The notes: generated by a model from the letters alone, not told the origin. Shown: positions 35,195-46,064, numbered from the stretch's first letter. The stretch: DNA of 64,000 bases from Leptospira haakeii (GCF_002812045.1 NZ_NPEG01000014.1:1-64000), one strand, 5' to 3'. Numbers and translations: made by a program.

Positions 35195-35761
35195 ATGAAG
35201 TTGAAAGTTTTCTTAGGTGTTATTCTTACCTTAATCATTTCAGGTATTGGTTATTTCTATTATTTGGGTGCATTTGATACCGTTCAAATAAAGGAAGAAA
35301 CATTAGGACCATTCTATGTTTTATCACATGATCGAGTGGGGAATTACAGAAACGTAGGGGAAACTTTCGAAGCCATCCAAAAAGAATTTCCGGAGAAGGG
35401 AATTAAGAACTATAAATTGTTCGGGATCTATAAGGATAACCCGAATACTGTTCCGGAAGAAAAATTAAGATGTGAAGTAGGAGCTATGTTTTCCGAGCCT
35501 ATCACTGAAATTCCTTCCGGATTCTCTTTGCCTTTAAAATACAAAGTTATCAAAAAGAAAAGATATCTAACGGCCGACTTTCCACTAAAAAGTTTTGTTT
35601 CTATCTTCCTTGGAATTTTTAAAGTTTATCCGGAACTTATGAAAGCCTGTGTAACAAAAGGTTGCGATATGAATGGAAAGGCTTCTATGGAGATCTATGA
35701 GCCAATCACGGAAAAAAATACGAAATATCTGTTTCCTTTAGATTCCTCGGGGATCGATTGA
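35195..35761 (+). CDS. membrane-anchored GyrI-like (TEX264-like) protein
   Basis: A 188-residue protein with one N-terminal membrane helix (about 5-27) and then a GyrI-like domain: [20 protein letters not shown], a central [20 protein letters not shown] and a late [15 protein letters not shown]. GyrI-like domains bind small molecules. The single helix plus GyrI layout matches the TEX264 family. GGAG precedes the ATG. The next gene follows after eight bases, so the two are one transcript. Confidence 0.7.
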   Translation: MKLKVFLGVILTLIISGIGYFYYLGAFDTVQIKEETLGPFYVLSHDRVGNYRNVGETFEAIQKEFPEKGIKNYKLFGIYKDNPNTVPEEKLRCEVGAMFSEPITEIPSGFSLPLKYKVIKKKRYLTADFPLKSFVSIFLGIFKVYPELMKACVTKGCDMNGKASMEIYEPITEKNTKYLFPLDSSGID

Positions 35762-35769
35762 GGTAAGAG

Positions 35770-37131
35770 ATGTTCTCTCAACTGAAAGAACTTTTAAATG
35801 TTTCTGTTCCCATCGATCGGAAGAAATTTTTTGTCACAGGAGTAATTCTATTCTTCATTAAATATAGTATAGATAGAATTATAGCTTACACTTTTTTCGA
35901 CCGCCTATGGTGGATCTCCGAATATTTTAAAGATCCGGGAAAGATCGTCTTACAGAAATTTGAGCCGGAAGAATCCCGATTTTATTTTACCTTACTCTTG
36001 GTTTCTTTGCCTTTCATCTATTTAGGCACAATATTCTGTATCAAGAGGTTGAGAAGTATAGGCTTAAGTTCTTTCTGGGTGCTTTTGTTTTTTGTTCCAT
36101 TTTTAAACTTTCTAATGTTCTTTTTGTTATCTGTACTCCCGGAAAATTTATATAATAATAAAGAAGTCGGATCTTCTCCTGAATTCTTTCCGAAGTCCAA
36201 GCTGATTGTCTCTATTTGGTCGATCATTTTCGCTACGAGCATCTCACTTCTATTCAGTATTTTTTCTACGGATATATTAAAAGCATACGGAGCGAGTTTG
36301 TTTGTAGGCGGGCCATTTATTATAGGATTTACTTCCGTAATATTATATTCCAGAGCGGAGGAAGTCGACTTTAAACAAGCAATGCTCATTTCTTTTACGG
36401 CTATATCTATAGCGGGTATTCTCACATTAATAGTCGCTTTGGAAGGAATTATCTGTCTTATGATGGCCGCTCCATTGGCGTATTTTCTGGGGTTTTTAGG
36501 CGGAGGAATTGCGTATCTTCTCCAGGCGAAGTCCAAACTTGTGTCTTCGGTTCTGCCATTTTTATTTTTGATCTTACCTTCGGTTGCTTATTTGGAAGCG
36601 AATTTGGATGAGAAATCAGATTGGTATATGGTAGAAACCAGTCTGAAAATTTCCGCGTCGAGAGAAAAAGTTTGGAAAGGTCTATTCGAATTTTCTGATA
36701 TACCCGAACCTAAGGAGCTTATCTTTAATGCGGGAGTCTCCTATCCGGTTCGTGCAAGGGTAGAAGGAAAAGGGATCGGCGCAATTCGGTACTGCGAATT
36801 TAATAATGGGGTGTTCGTGGAAAAAATCACCAACTGGGCAGAGAATAATTCATTGGAGTTTGATGTTGTTCGGCAACCGGATGCAATGAAAGAGCTGAGT
36901 CCTTATAAAAATATCAGACCTACACATCTAGACGGATACTTTGCATCTAAAAAGGGAAGTTTCCAACTTATTCCACTGGGAAAGGATGAAACACTTCTGA
37001 TTGGAAGGACCTGGTTTTTAAATAAATTTGGCCCCACTACATACTGGAATGTTTGGATCCATTGGATTTTACATAAGATCCATTATAGAGTTTTGGACCA
37101 TATGCGTAACTCTGTCGAAGTTTCTTCGTAA
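35770..37131 (+). CDS. DUF805-like membrane domain fused to SRPBCC domain
   Basis: A 453-residue protein. About 15-280 are eight or so membrane helices, with a DUF805-like core (IKRLRSIGLSSFWVLLFFVP). About 285-450 form an SRPBCC/polyketide-cyclase-like domain (SLKISASREKVWKGLFEFS, GIGAIRYCEFNNG). SRPBCC folds hold hydrophobic ligands. The fusion is unusual and I know no function for it. It is co-transcribed with the GyrI-like gene, hinting at a common small-molecule or lipid role. Confidence 0.65.
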   Translation: MFSQLKELLNVSVPIDRKKFFVTGVILFFIKYSIDRIIAYTFFDRLWWISEYFKDPGKIVLQKFEPEESRFYFTLLLVSLPFIYLGTIFCIKRLRSIGLSSFWVLLFFVPFLNFLMFFLLSVLPENLYNNKEVGSSPEFFPKSKLIVSIWSIIFATSISLLFSIFSTDILKAYGASLFVGGPFIIGFTSVILYSRAEEVDFKQAMLISFTAISIAGILTLIVALEGIICLMMAAPLAYFLGFLGGGIAYLLQAKSKLVSSVLPFLFLILPSVAYLEANLDEKSDWYMVETSLKISASREKVWKGLFEFSDIPEPKELIFNAGVSYPVRARVEGKGIGAIRYCEFNNGVFVEKITNWAENNSLEFDVVRQPDAMKELSPYKNIRPTHLDGYFASKKGSFQLIPLGKDETLLIGRTWFLNKFGPTTYWNVWIHWILHKIHYRVLDHMRNSVEVSS

Positions 37132-37219
37132 AACGATAAGCAGTCGAATGTTTCGAATTTTGCAATACCAGACAAATAAGTATTTCCAACATCTTAAAAT
37201 TCCTGCGAAATAGTCGCCT

Positions 37220-38578
37220 ATGAGCGTTTTCAAAACCTTATTCGAATATTGCCGGATCCCGGAAAGGATCTGGAAAAAATTATTATCGATCGGAGTAGAA
37301 GACGCGCCTGGTGCTAGATACATAGTCGCGACCAATGCAGTCGTATTGATTACTGCGATATTTACATTAGTTTATTATATCGTATTCACTACGTTCGGAT
37401 TAGTATTTCCAATCTGGCTCTATCTACTGTGGACAGCGAATGTTTTCGGATATGCTTTCGTACTATTCTTGAACTTTATTCGTTCCCATAAGGCCGCGAG
37501 ATTATTACTTGCTGCTGTAGGAACAATGCAGCTTTTGATGATCTCGAGGATCTTGCCCCAAGAAGCAGGATTGGATCTATACATTATCGCAAGTTTTGCA
37601 TTTCCTTTTTATATCTTTCCTCCCGAAGAAAAAAAATACATCTATATGATGGAAGCAGCCCTTGCGCTTTTGTTCGTTGCTGTCCATATCATTCCTTATT
37701 TTTTCGATCCAATACTTAGCTTAGATCCAAAATACAGAAGTTACTTTTATTTTATTAGTTTGATCCTCGTAGTTGCGTGGTTTTCATTCATCGGCAAAGA
37801 ATTAGCACAGGCTGCCTGGGAGGCGGATCTTTCTCTCAAGGAAGAAAAAGCAAAAACAGAATTACTATTATTGAATATACTTCCGCGAGAGACAGCTGAA
37901 GAGCTTAAAAAAACCGGAAGTTCCGAACCAAGGCTGATTACACAAGCGACAGTCTTATTCACTGACTTCTACGGATTCACTTCCATCGCAGAAAAACTTA
38001 CACCAAATGATCTGGTGAAAGAATTAGATTTTTGTTTTAGACATTTCGACTCGGTTACGGAAACACACAGATTAGAAAAATTGAAAACGATCGGAGATGC
38101 ATATATGTGTGTGGCCGGGGTCCCTTCTTACAGATCTTCACATGCAGTAGATAGTTTGCTCGCTGCATTAGAAATGCTGGAACGTTTGGAGGAATTATCC
38201 AAATTAAAAAAAGGCCCTAACTGGAAGGCAAGGATAGGGGTCCACTCAGGCCCCTTGGTCGCAGGAGTTATCGGTGCAAGAAAATTTTCCTACGATGTAT
38301 GGGGTGATACTGTCAATCTCGCAAGCAGAATGGAATCAAACAGTGAACCGGGCAAAGTAAATGTAACCCAATCCATAGTGGACTTAACAGACGAGTATTT
38401 CCAATTCAAGTCTCGCGGAAAACTTCCAGTGAAGAACAAGCAAAAAACTGCCATGTATTTTCTATTAGGATTAAAACCTGAATTCAGAGACCGAAAGAAT
38501 CCACGAAACCCAAACGGAAAATTCTGGGAAGAATACGGTAAACAATTCGGAAGAAGAGAACCAATCGTTTCATACTAA
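37220..38578 (+). CDS. membrane class III adenylate cyclase
   Basis: A 452-residue protein with six N-terminal membrane helices (about 40-190), a short coil (SLKEEKAKTELLLLNILP) and a class III cyclase domain (about 245-425). Metal acids are in VLFTDFYGFT and KTIGDAYM. The Lys in EKLKTIGD and the Asp in YDVWGDTVNLASR select adenine. It makes cAMP. No ribosome site is seen before the ATG. A strong hairpin lies in the downstream DNA. Confidence 0.87.
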   Translation: MSVFKTLFEYCRIPERIWKKLLSIGVEDAPGARYIVATNAVVLITAIFTLVYYIVFTTFGLVFPIWLYLLWTANVFGYAFVLFLNFIRSHKAARLLLAAVGTMQLLMISRILPQEAGLDLYIIASFAFPFYIFPPEEKKYIYMMEAALALLFVAVHIIPYFFDPILSLDPKYRSYFYFISLILVVAWFSFIGKELAQAAWEADLSLKEEKAKTELLLLNILPRETAEELKKTGSSEPRLITQATVLFTDFYGFTSIAEKLTPNDLVKELDFCFRHFDSVTETHRLEKLKTIGDAYMCVAGVPSYRSSHAVDSLLAALEMLERLEELSKLKKGPNWKARIGVHSGPLVAGVIGARKFSYDVWGDTVNLASRMESNSEPGKVNVTQSIVDLTDEYFQFKSRGKLPVKNKQKTAMYFLLGLKPEFRDRKNPRNPNGKFWEEYGKQFGRREPIVSY

Positions 38579-38872
38579 AAATATTCTGGCCGCGTCCTCC
38601 GGACCGGGCTCTCACCTTCGGTCAAAAAATCGCCTTTGCGATTTTTGTGACCCCGGCTCGATCCCTCGCGGACTCATGGAGTGAAGATAGCCGCAATGCA
38701 AGTAAATTTGTATTGTAGGAGCTCCAACAAGAGAGCAACAAAATTTGATTGAAAGGATTAGAAATTTGTGATATGGGAGTGAAAGCTCTCCCACGAGCCA
38801 CTCCCCCCAATCCCAATGCAGGGTGGGGGCGAGCTCTGACACATGTAGGAACTCCTACAGAAAGATAGTTAC
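38579..38872. repeat. gene-free 294-bp region with repeat-like palindromes
   Basis: No gene is visible. Besides the hairpin at 38621 it has TGTAGGA-AC-TCCTACA (38844-38859, perfect arms) and TTGTAGGAGCTCCAACAA (38713-38730, one mismatch), which are variants of one motif. The GC-rich part near 38590-38680 has paired GACCGGG/CCCGG-like blocks. It looks like dispersed intergenic repeat sequence. Confidence 0.5.
38621..38651 (+). terminator. 13-bp stem-loop after the cyclase gene
   Basis: GTCAAAAAATCGC pairs with GCGATTTTTGTGAC (one bulged G, loop CTTT) 43 bases beyond the stop. It can end transcripts in either direction, but may also be part of a dispersed repeat. Confidence 0.5.
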
Positions 38873-39244
38873 TTAAGCTTTATCAGCTTCCAATTTTCTC
38901 CAAGTTGTATAAGAAACAGCAACCAATGCTAAGAAAATAAATGGAGTCGCAAAGTTTGGATCTTTTGCGAGAAGATGAGAAAGTCCGGCACCTAACACGT
39001 TAAAAGTGACTCCCGCATAAGCCCATTCTTTCAGTCTTGGGAATTTAGGATAAAGAAGAGCAAGTGCGCTTAAGCCCTTTGCAGGCCCTAAAATTAAAGC
39101 TAGGTATCCAGGATAGCCTAGATGAGCGAGTCCTTCTAAAACTTGTGGGCTTTGGCTTGTGTAGGCATAAGCTCCAAATAAATTTCCAACAGCGATAAGG
39201 CCTGTGGTTCCCCAATATAAAACTTTAATAACTGTTTTGTTCAT
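38873..39244 (-). CDS. DoxX-like family membrane protein
   Basis: A 123-residue protein with four membrane helices. It has GYPGYLALILGPAKGLSALA and FNVLGAGLSHLL, as in DoxX-like (DoxX_2) proteins. Function unclear. It is divergent from the efflux operon with 216 bases between, which hold the TetR-type palindrome nearer the efflux side. Confidence 0.8.
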   Translation of the reverse strand: MNKTVIKVLYWGTTGLIAVGNLFGAYAYTSQSPQVLEGLAHLGYPGYLALILGPAKGLSALALLYPKFPRLKEWAYAGVTFNVLGAGLSHLLAKDPNFATPFIFLALVAVSYTTWRKLEADKA

Positions 39245-39389
39245 ATAGATCCTCTGGTTTCGAGATTCGATATAGTTATAAATTCATGCTGAGATGTAAA
39301 TATAAATCGAGATAGAATTTCCTGCACCGAGGTTCAACGAGGACTCGATTTTGAGAAATAGAATAGATGCCAAAATGACATTTTTTAAT

Positions 39390-39418
39390 GTAAACTAAAA
39401 TACAATAAAATAGTTTAC
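39390..39418. promoter_or_regulatory. TetR-type operator before the efflux operon
   Basis: Perfect 8-bp arms GTAAACTA and TAGTTTAC are separated by 13 bases. The site lies 43 bases before the adaptor ATG, at promoter distance. The TetR gene at the end of the same operon is the likely binder. Confidence 0.6.
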
Positions 39419-39460
39419 TTTTTTTAATTCTATCCGTCCTAGTGGTTATAGGACAAGGCC

Positions 39461-40279
39461 ATGAAAATTTCTATTCCATTCGATCGTTGGATCCTTCAGC
39501 TCAAGGAAAAACCGAAACTTCTCTTATGGAGCATTCTTCCGGTAATTTTACTTCTGATTCTTTTTGTTTGGAGAGGTAGGAATTCCAACGTAGATACCTC
39601 AGAGATTATTCAAGGCTCTATCATTGAATCCGTATATGGGTTAGCAACTGTCAGCTCTTCGGAAGTATACCATCTCAGGGTTGCGATTCCTTCTGCCATT
39701 CGAAAAATTTATGTGGAAGAAGGAGATCAGGTCCAAGAAGGAACTCCTCTTGTTGAGTTTGATAGTTTTGGGACCATGAGATCCCCTTTCGCTGGAGTGG
39801 TGACTAACGTTGCGTACGAGACCAAGGAGACTGTTGTCCCTCAGACTCCGGTTGTAACGGTGATGGATCTGAAAAAAAGGTACCTGACTGTATCTTTAGA
39901 GGAAAAAGGGGCAGTAAAGGTCAAAAAAGGGCAGAAGGTCCGGATCCGCTTTGAAGCATTGGGTGATAAAAATTTCGAAGGAGAGGTGAAGTCCGTATAT
40001 CCCGCAGACGGACAGTTCCAAGTCCATATTACTCCGATCGGAATTCCTGCCGAGATACTTCCGGGTATGACCGCTGATGTTGCGATAGAAACTTCTAGTA
40101 AAGAAAACATAATATTAGTCCCGATTAAAGGGATCCAGTCCGGAAAAATTAAAGTATTAGAAAATGGTAAAATTCGTATTAAAGAGATCGAGACTGGACT
40201 TACGAATGGCGAATACGCTGAGCTCGTTTCCGGAGATGTACGTTTAGGAGATAAGGTGCTTGTCCAGGAGGATAAATAA
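39461..40279 (+). CDS. efflux periplasmic adaptor (HlyD/MacA-like)
   Basis: A 272-residue membrane-fusion protein with one N-terminal helix (about 20-38). It has a lipoyl-like half (IRKIYVEEGDQVQEGTPLVEF) and a beta-barrel part (VRIRFEALGDKNFEGEVKSV). It is shorter than MacA, without a long hairpin. It would bridge the permease to outer-membrane factors. It is the first gene of a four-gene operon with permease, ATPase and TetR regulator. Substrate unknown. Confidence 0.83.
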   Translation: MKISIPFDRWILQLKEKPKLLLWSILPVILLLILFVWRGRNSNVDTSEIIQGSIIESVYGLATVSSSEVYHLRVAIPSAIRKIYVEEGDQVQEGTPLVEFDSFGTMRSPFAGVVTNVAYETKETVVPQTPVVTVMDLKKRYLTVSLEEKGAVKVKKGQKVRIRFEALGDKNFEGEVKSVYPADGQFQVHITPIGIPAEILPGMTADVAIETSSKENIILVPIKGIQSGKIKVLENGKIRIKEIETGLTNGEYAELVSGDVRLGDKVLVQEDK

Positions 40280-41527
40280 ATGTTGTTTATTGCTCTTAGG
40301 CAAATGTCTGCCCGTAAAAAACAAACTTTTCTTACCTTACTCGGGATTATATTAGGAGCGACTGCTTATATAGTGATTTCCGGGATCATGTTGGGTTTAA
40401 GAGAATATCTGATTGACCAACTTGTAAACAATGACGCTCATATACGGATCTCTTCTCAGGTAAAAATAATAGGAGAGAAGGATTTAGATCAGATACTTTT
40501 TCACTCTAAGGAAATCCCTTTTTGGTCTGTTCCTCCTTCCGGAAGAAGGGATACTGAACAGATTGAAAACCAAGCCGGATGGCAAAAGAAAGTCGCTTCC
40601 GATCCGGAAGTAGAAGCAAGTTCTCCGCAACTTCAGATAAAAGTAATATATAGAAAAGGAAAGATTGCAGAAGCAGGAAGGATAATCGGAGTTAAGCCGG
40701 AGTTCCAAGCAAAAGTTGCCAGGATTAATGAGAATATTATCCGAGGTGATTTTTTGGAGATTAAAGAAAGCGGGAACAAGCTTGTAATCGGAGAGGGCTT
40801 AAGACTATTACTCGGAGCCAGGATCTCCGATACGGTTTATATCAGCACCGGAAAGTCCGAACCCATTCCTTTTAAAATAGCAGCTTCTTTCCAAATGGGA
40901 AATAAGGCAATCGATGATGGTACTGCATTTGCAAATTTGGCGGATGTCCAAAGTTTAAATCAAACTCCTAATCGTATTAGCGACATTGCTATTCGCTTAA
41001 AGGATGTTTCTAACGCGACTTCCAAGGCAAGAGAATGGGCAGAAACAGGAGATGTAAAGGTGCAAAGTTGGGAAGATGTGAATGCCACATTTATTTCCCT
41101 ATTTAAAATGCAGGATGCGATCCGCTACGCTTTGGTTGGGACTATCTTACTCGTAGCAGGATTCGGAATTTATAATATTCTAAATATTGTAATCGGACAA
41201 AAGAGAAGGGAGATTGCGATCCTCAGATCTATCGGATACGAAGCAGGGGACATTCTGAAAATATTCCTGATCCAAGGTTTAATACTAGGGGTAGCTGGAG
41301 GCGTTTTGGGAATGTTTTTAGGCAATCTAATTTGCAGAAGATTGGAGCATGTATCTTTTTCAAATCCTCTAATGCAAACTAAATCCGGTATGATGATGGT
41401 GTCCTTTGCACCTTCTATTTATTTCCAGGCGTTCTTGCTTGCATTTATCGCTACATTGATTGCGAGCATTTTTCCTGCAAGATCCGCAAGTAAACTTTCT
41501 CCAATAGAGATCATTCGGGGGGAATAA
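40280..41527 (+). CDS. ABC transporter permease, MacB/LolC (FtsX) type
   Basis: A 415-residue permease with four membrane helices: one at the N-terminus, then a periplasmic MacB_PCD domain (about 45-245) and three C-terminal helices holding an FtsX domain ([26 protein letters not shown] in parts). This is the type VII mechanotransmission exporter topology. GGAGG before the ATG overlaps the adaptor gene end. It may extrude a lipophilic compound or move lipoproteins. Confidence 0.87.
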   Translation: MLFIALRQMSARKKQTFLTLLGIILGATAYIVISGIMLGLREYLIDQLVNNDAHIRISSQVKIIGEKDLDQILFHSKEIPFWSVPPSGRRDTEQIENQAGWQKKVASDPEVEASSPQLQIKVIYRKGKIAEAGRIIGVKPEFQAKVARINENIIRGDFLEIKESGNKLVIGEGLRLLLGARISDTVYISTGKSEPIPFKIAASFQMGNKAIDDGTAFANLADVQSLNQTPNRISDIAIRLKDVSNATSKAREWAETGDVKVQSWEDVNATFISLFKMQDAIRYALVGTILLVAGFGIYNILNIVIGQKRREIAILRSIGYEAGDILKIFLIQGLILGVAGGVLGMFLGNLICRRLEHVSFSNPLMQTKSGMMMVSFAPSIYFQAFLLAFIATLIASIFPARSASKLSPIEIIRGE

Positions 41528-42201
41528 TGGGAATCATTTTAGAAAACGTTAAAAAAAGTTTCGGAAAACCTCCTACGGATATCATTAAAGGGATCAGTCT
41601 TGAGATTAGAGAGAATGAATTCGTTTCGTTAACCGGAAAATCAGGTTCTGGTAAAAGTACACTTTTGTATTTGATCAGCAGTTTGGATGATCCTTCTCAA
41701 GGAAAGATCAGCATAGACGGAAGAACGATCAGCTCCTTGTCTCAAGCGGATCTGCATTCCTTTAGGAATCTTCATATGGGATTCGTATTCCAATTTCATT
41801 ATCTTCTTCCTGAGTTTACAGCTTTGGAAAACGTTTTGATGCCCGCTTTAAAAGCAGGAAAACTGAAGGAAAAAAGAGAGGATGCGATCCGTCTTTTGAA
41901 ACGATTCGATTTGGGAGACAAGTTAGACCATATTCCTTCTAAACTTTCCGGTGGGCAGATGCAAAGGGTTTCCATTGCAAGAGCATTAGTGATGAAACCC
42001 AGATATCTTTTTGCAGACGAACCTACGGGCGCATTGGATTCGACGAATGCACAGATCGTGATGGATATTTTTAAAGATATCAATAAGACAGAAGGTACTA
42101 CAGTGATTATGGTCACTCATGATCCTGATTTCGCAAAATCCGCGAAGAGACAGATCAAACTTGTGGATGGTATGATCTCCAACGGGAAGGGGGAAAAATG
42201 A
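41527..42201 (+). CDS. ABC transporter ATP-binding protein, MacB/LolD type
   Basis: A 224-residue ATPase. Walker [11 protein letters not shown]-loop [11 protein letters not shown], signature [15 protein letters not shown] and Walker [13 protein letters not shown] are all intact. Its ATG shares one base with the permease stop. It powers the MacB/LolC-type permease. LolD is a near relative, but the adaptor and TetR gene make export of a small molecule more likely. Confidence 0.9.
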   Translation: MGIILENVKKSFGKPPTDIIKGISLEIRENEFVSLTGKSGSGKSTLLYLISSLDDPSQGKISIDGRTISSLSQADLHSFRNLHMGFVFQFHYLLPEFTALENVLMPALKAGKLKEKREDAIRLLKRFDLGDKLDHIPSKLSGGQMQRVSIARALVMKPRYLFADEPTGALDSTNAQIVMDIFKDINKTEGTTVIMVTHDPDFAKSAKRQIKLVDGMISNGKGEK

Positions 42202-42761
42202 TAGAAAGAATTTTAGAAAGAACCTTTCTTCTTTTTTTGTCTTCCGGTTTTGCAAAAACGAATACGGATCAGATCGCAAAACATATAGGGATCAGCAAAA
42301 GAACATTATATAAATATTATGATACTAAGGATAAGCTCATCGATTCTGTCTTCGAGTTGATGAGGTCCAAGGTCCAGGCAAAGTTTGATAAGGTTTTGCA
42401 AGATAAGGCAAAGGATCCGATCGATCGTTTAAAGGAGATCTTATTCTTCATTTCGGATCTGGGATCTAAGATGTCCAAAACATTTGCCAAGGACATAGAG
42501 ATGGTTCGTCCGGATCTATTTATTACTATGAGAGAGTTCCGAAAACAAAGGATATTGAGTTTAGCGGACCTTCTCCGCGAAGGACAGAAAGCGGGACAGA
42601 TACGAAAAGACGTAACACCTGAGCTAACGATCGATATTCTATTAGCCGCAGTGGATGGAATTTTGAATCCGACTTACTTATTCCAAAGTCCTTACTCAAA
42701 TACGATGGCTTTCGATGCGATCGTTACCATCTTCTTAGAAGGGGTTCAGGAAAAACATTAA
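42198..42761 (+). CDS. TetR family regulator of the efflux operon
   Basis: A 187-residue regulator with [23 protein letters not shown]. The ATG overlaps the ATPase stop by four bases, so it is made with the pump. A perfect inverted repeat upstream of the operon is a likely binding site, giving feedback control. The ligand is probably the pump substrate. The 3' end overlaps the convergent prfB stop by four bases. Confidence 0.87.
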   Translation: MIERILERTFLLFLSSGFAKTNTDQIAKHIGISKRTLYKYYDTKDKLIDSVFELMRSKVQAKFDKVLQDKAKDPIDRLKEILFFISDLGSKMSKTFAKDIEMVRPDLFITMREFRKQRILSLADLLREGQKAGQIRKDVTPELTIDILLAAVDGILNPTYLFQSPYSNTMAFDAIVTIFLEGVQEKH

Positions 42762-43861
42762 AGAGTCTTTAAGTAAGCCATAATGAACGGCTCTATATCT
42801 CCATCCATAACTGCCTGTACGTTCCCGGTCTCCTGATCCGTCCGATGATCTTTTACCATATTATAAGGATGGAATACATAAGAACGGATCTGACTTCCCC
42901 AAGAGATGTCTTTTTTCTCTCCGGATTTTTTTTCCAGATCATCTTTCAGTCTTTCTTGCTCCAGTTCGTAAAGTCTTGCTTTTAGCATTTTAAAAGCAGT
43001 GTCCCTGTTTTTGATCTGGGATCTTTCGTTCTGGCAAGCAACAACGATACCACTCGGAATATGAGTGATACGAACTGCAGAGTCAGTCGTGTTAACGTGC
43101 TGTCCCCCAGCTCCGGAAGAACGATACACATCCACTCGGATATCTTTATCTTCTATCTTGATATCTATGTCATCATCCAACTCTGGACTCACGTGAACGG
43201 ATACGAAAGATGTATGCCTTCGTTTGTTTGCATCGAAAGGAGAGATTCGTACCAATCGATGCACTCCATTTTCACACTTCATAAATCCGTAAGCAAAATC
43301 ACCTATCACGTGTATGGTGGCATTTTTGATCCCGGCACCGTCTCCCTCTTGGAAGTCCACAACGCTATACTGGTATCCTTTTTTATCGAAATACTTCAGA
43401 TACATTCTGAAAAGCATCTCCGCCCAGTCCTGGCTTTCCGTTCCACCTGCACCTGGATGGATATTTAAGAATGCAGGTTTCATATCTTCCGGCTCGTTTA
43501 ACGCGCCTAAAAGTTCCAGTCTTTCGAATTCGGATTTTAATCTTTGGTATTCGGAGCTGAGTTCGTCTACTCCGTCTTCTCCTTTTTCGTCAAAAGTGAG
43601 TTCAACTAAATCAGGAAAATCTAATATATCTCTTCTGATATTGACCCAAGGTTCCAGTTTTCTTTCTAATTCTGTTTTTCTTTGGCTGATCGATTTTGCT
43701 TGGTCAGGATTATCCCAAAAAGTGGGTTCTGCGATACGATCATTATATGACTTAAGCTGATCCTGGTCTTTATCCAGGTTCAATAGTTTCCAGCGATTTA
43801 AAAAGTTCTCTTGAAGTTCTTTAGAAAGGCGCTTCAGTTCCTTGGCGTTCTTAACTTCCAT
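42758..43861 (-). CDS. prfB: peptide chain release factor 2 (RF2)
   Basis: A 367-residue RF2. The tripeptide SPF ([12 protein letters not shown]) reads UGA/UAA stops and [10 protein letters not shown] holds the GGQ that triggers peptide release. The open frame is continuous from the ATG; where many bacteria have the self-regulating UGA frameshift (near codon 25), this gene reads CTATTGAACCTG with no in-frame stop. It seems to lack that autoregulation. It is the last of a run valS-purD-hypothetical-prfB. Confidence 0.93.
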   Translation of the reverse strand: MEVKNAKELKRLSKELQENFLNRWKLLNLDKDQDQLKSYNDRIAEPTFWDNPDQAKSISQRKTELERKLEPWVNIRRDILDFPDLVELTFDEKGEDGVDELSSEYQRLKSEFERLELLGALNEPEDMKPAFLNIHPGAGGTESQDWAEMLFRMYLKYFDKKGYQYSVVDFQEGDGAGIKNATIHVIGDFAYGFMKCENGVHRLVRISPFDANKRRHTSFVSVHVSPELDDDIDIKIEDKDIRVDVYRSSGAGGQHVNTTDSAVRITHIPSGIVVACQNERSQIKNRDTAFKMLKARLYELEQERLKDDLEKKSGEKKDISWGSQIRSYVFHPYNMVKDHRTDQETGNVQAVMDGDIEPFIMAYLKTL

Positions 43862-43942
43862 TTCGGTCCAATAAAATATATATTATAAATCTAATTTGCA
43901 AATTTGCGGATGTTTAGTCCGAGATCGTCCTTTAAAGGAGAG

Positions 43943-44788
43943 TTATCGAAAGAGGAAATCTTCGCTTTCTTCTCTTGCTTCTTCCCAGCTAAATACGGTG
44001 TCTCTGAGTTGAGGAGTGTTTCCTTCGACCGTGGAGACAAGCTGGTATTCTTCCTTTCTGCCAAATTCTTCCGGGAGTCGTTTTAGGACAAGTTTTCCGG
44101 AGCGGATCAGATCCAAAACATGCAATAGGAATGGGTCTCTTTCGGAACGTTGTAGTTCCTTCATGGAAGAATAAAAAGGCATGATCCCTTTATAAAACCA
44201 ATCTACAGTCTCATTTTTGCCAGGGGCCCAGAGTTGTTCCAAGCGAATGGATTCCTCTTGGACTAAACTTTTACCTTGAAAAGGTTTTTGAAGATGTCTG
44301 CATTGGAAATATAGTTCGTGATTGATCTCGCGAGGGAATGTTCTGCCGTAACCGGCTCCGATCCATTCTAACCATGCCTTCTTTTCTTTGCTTGGAAGCG
44401 CGGGTATCAATGCAAATAAGTAGTTTTGGTTTCGAAAAACTCTTGATTGAGCTAAAAAATCCAAAACTTCGTATGGAATCATATAGTGACCGGCTTGCCA
44501 TTCGATTACGACCGGAACATTTTCCACATCCAGATATTCGTCGGGAGTTTCCTTTTGGACCACATCGCCGAATTGAGTAAGTATATAAATAAAAGATAAT
44601 AGTTCTCTTCGTGTCATGGAACGGATGAGAGTATCCGAATCCAATTTTTGTTTTAAGGAAGCACGAATTAAATTATATTGCTCTAAAGGGTATTGATGAG
44701 GAGATAAGATGATCCCTAGATGTTTTTCTAATTTGCGAAGGTTCGACCTTTCGACTAAATCGATATTTCCAGAAACTAGAAAAGGCAT
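43943..44788 (-). CDS. hypothetical protein between purD and prfB
   Basis: I do not recognise this 281-residue protein. It is soluble, with no signal peptide. It begins [19 protein letters not shown] and its C-terminal part is acidic. It starts four bases after the purD stop, so it is co-transcribed with housekeeping genes. It is probably conserved in the genus, but that is only inferred. Confidence 0.65.
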   Translation of the reverse strand: MPFLVSGNIDLVERSNLRKLEKHLGIILSPHQYPLEQYNLIRASLKQKLDSDTLIRSMTRRELLSFIYILTQFGDVVQKETPDEYLDVENVPVVIEWQAGHYMIPYEVLDFLAQSRVFRNQNYLFALIPALPSKEKKAWLEWIGAGYGRTFPREINHELYFQCRHLQKPFQGKSLVQEESIRLEQLWAPGKNETVDWFYKGIMPFYSSMKELQRSERDPFLLHVLDLIRSGKLVLKRLPEEFGRKEEYQLVSTVEGNTPQLRDTVFSWEEAREESEDFLFR

Positions 44789-44792
44789 AAAC

Positions 44793-46064
44793 TTAAAGAG
44801 CTTTACTCGCGATATCTTTACGGAAGAAGGTTTTGGAAATTTTAAATCCGCTTAGATAAGAATAAACCTTATCCACCGATTCTTTTAAGTCCTTACCGTA
44901 AGAAGAGATTCCTAGAATTCTTCCACCTGTCGATATTAAGTTTCCATCCTTTTTTGAAGTGCCGGCATGAAAAACTACAAGATCTTTACTATTTGTTTCA
45001 GGTAAATTTAAAGGAATATTCTTTGCATAAGAATCGGGGTAACCTTCCGCGGCCAAAACGACCACGGTAGATGCTCCGGGTTTCAAACCTATTTTTACTT
45101 CTCCAAGTGCCCCTTTGGCAGATGCCTGGAAAATTTCGAGTAAGTCACCTTCTAACATCGGTAATACACATTGTGTCTCAGGGTCACCGAATCTACAATT
45201 GAACTCTACTACTCTAGGATTTCCTTTAGTATCTATCATTAATCCAGCATATAAAAGGCCTTTATAAGGATTTCCTTTCTTGCGGAAAATCTCGAATACC
45301 GGTTGGAAAACGAGAGTATTCACTTTTTCTAATGTTTCTTTAGTGACGATTGGGGCGGGACAATAGGCGCCCATTCCGCCTGTATTCGGTCCTTGGTCTC
45401 CATCATAAGCTCTCTTATGGTCTTGAGCAGCAGGAAGAGTGAAATAAGTGTCTCCATCGCTGATCGCAAAGATAGAAGCTTCTTGTCCTTCCATGAACTC
45501 TTCTATAACAACTTTAGATCCACTTTTTCCGAATTTATTATCTAAAAAGATCTCTTTTAAGGCTTGTTCAGCTTGAGAAAGTTCAGTGCAAACTGTCACA
45601 CCTTTACCTGCAGCGAGGCCATCCGCCTTGATTACGATCGGTGCTCCTTCTTTTTGAACATAAGAATGGGCTGATTCGTAATTTTCAAAAGAAGCATACT
45701 TAGCTGTAGGAACTCCAGCTTCTATCATTAATGCTTTTGCAAATTCCTTCGAGCCTTCTATCTGGGCGCAATAAGCAGAAGGTCCGAAAACCGGAACTCC
45801 TATCTCAGCCAGCCAATCTCCGATCCCGTCAACTAAAGGATCTTCCGGACCGACTACTACTAAATCATATTCATTTTTTTGAATAAAGTTTTGAACTGAG
45901 GACTTGTTCTTTAGATCGAAAGAATTCGGAGCTAAAACCTCGGAATCAGGAAAACCTCCGTTGCCTGGAAAAACATGCAATTGACCGAGTTTTGGGGATT
46001 GGCGAAGCTTATAAGCAATAGCACTCTCGCGACCACCGGAGCCGATTAGAAGGATCTTAGACAT
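44793..46064 (-). CDS. purD: phosphoribosylamine-glycine ligase (GARS)
   Basis: A 423-residue ATP-grasp enzyme. It has the N-terminal [17 protein letters not shown], the [16 protein letters not shown] loop, the signature [20 protein letters not shown] and metal-site [12 protein letters not shown]. It catalyses the second step of purine synthesis, joining glycine to phosphoribosylamine. It lies 29 bases after valS. Length is normal. Confidence 0.95.
   Translation of the reverse strand: MSKILLIGSGGRESAIAYKLRQSPKLGQLHVFPGNGGFPDSEVLAPNSFDLKNKSSVQNFIQKNEYDLVVVGPEDPLVDGIGDWLAEIGVPVFGPSAYCAQIEGSKEFAKALMIEAGVPTAKYASFENYESAHSYVQKEGAPIVIKADGLAAGKGVTVCTELSQAEQALKEIFLDNKFGKSGSKVVIEEFMEGQEASIFAISDGDTYFTLPAAQDHKRAYDGDQGPNTGGMGAYCPAPIVTKETLEKVNTLVFQPVFEIFRKKGNPYKGLLYAGLMIDTKGNPRVVEFNCRFGDPETQCVLPMLEGDLLEIFQASAKGALGEVKIGLKPGASTVVVLAAEGYPDSYAKNIPLNLPETNSKDLVVFHAGTSKKDGNLISTGGRILGISSYGKDLKESVDKVYSYLSGFKISKTFFRKDIASKAL

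Noticed and set aside
38579..38690. tRNA-like look of GC-rich paired blocks after the cyclase gene
   Set aside because: No cloverleaf with anticodon, T-loop GTTCRANNC or CCA-like end could be built; only a long AT hairpin and short repeats.
43061..43760. Long plus-strand frames inside prfB
   Set aside because: They are the antisense shadow of a clear, fully conserved RF2 gene with no ribosome site of their own.
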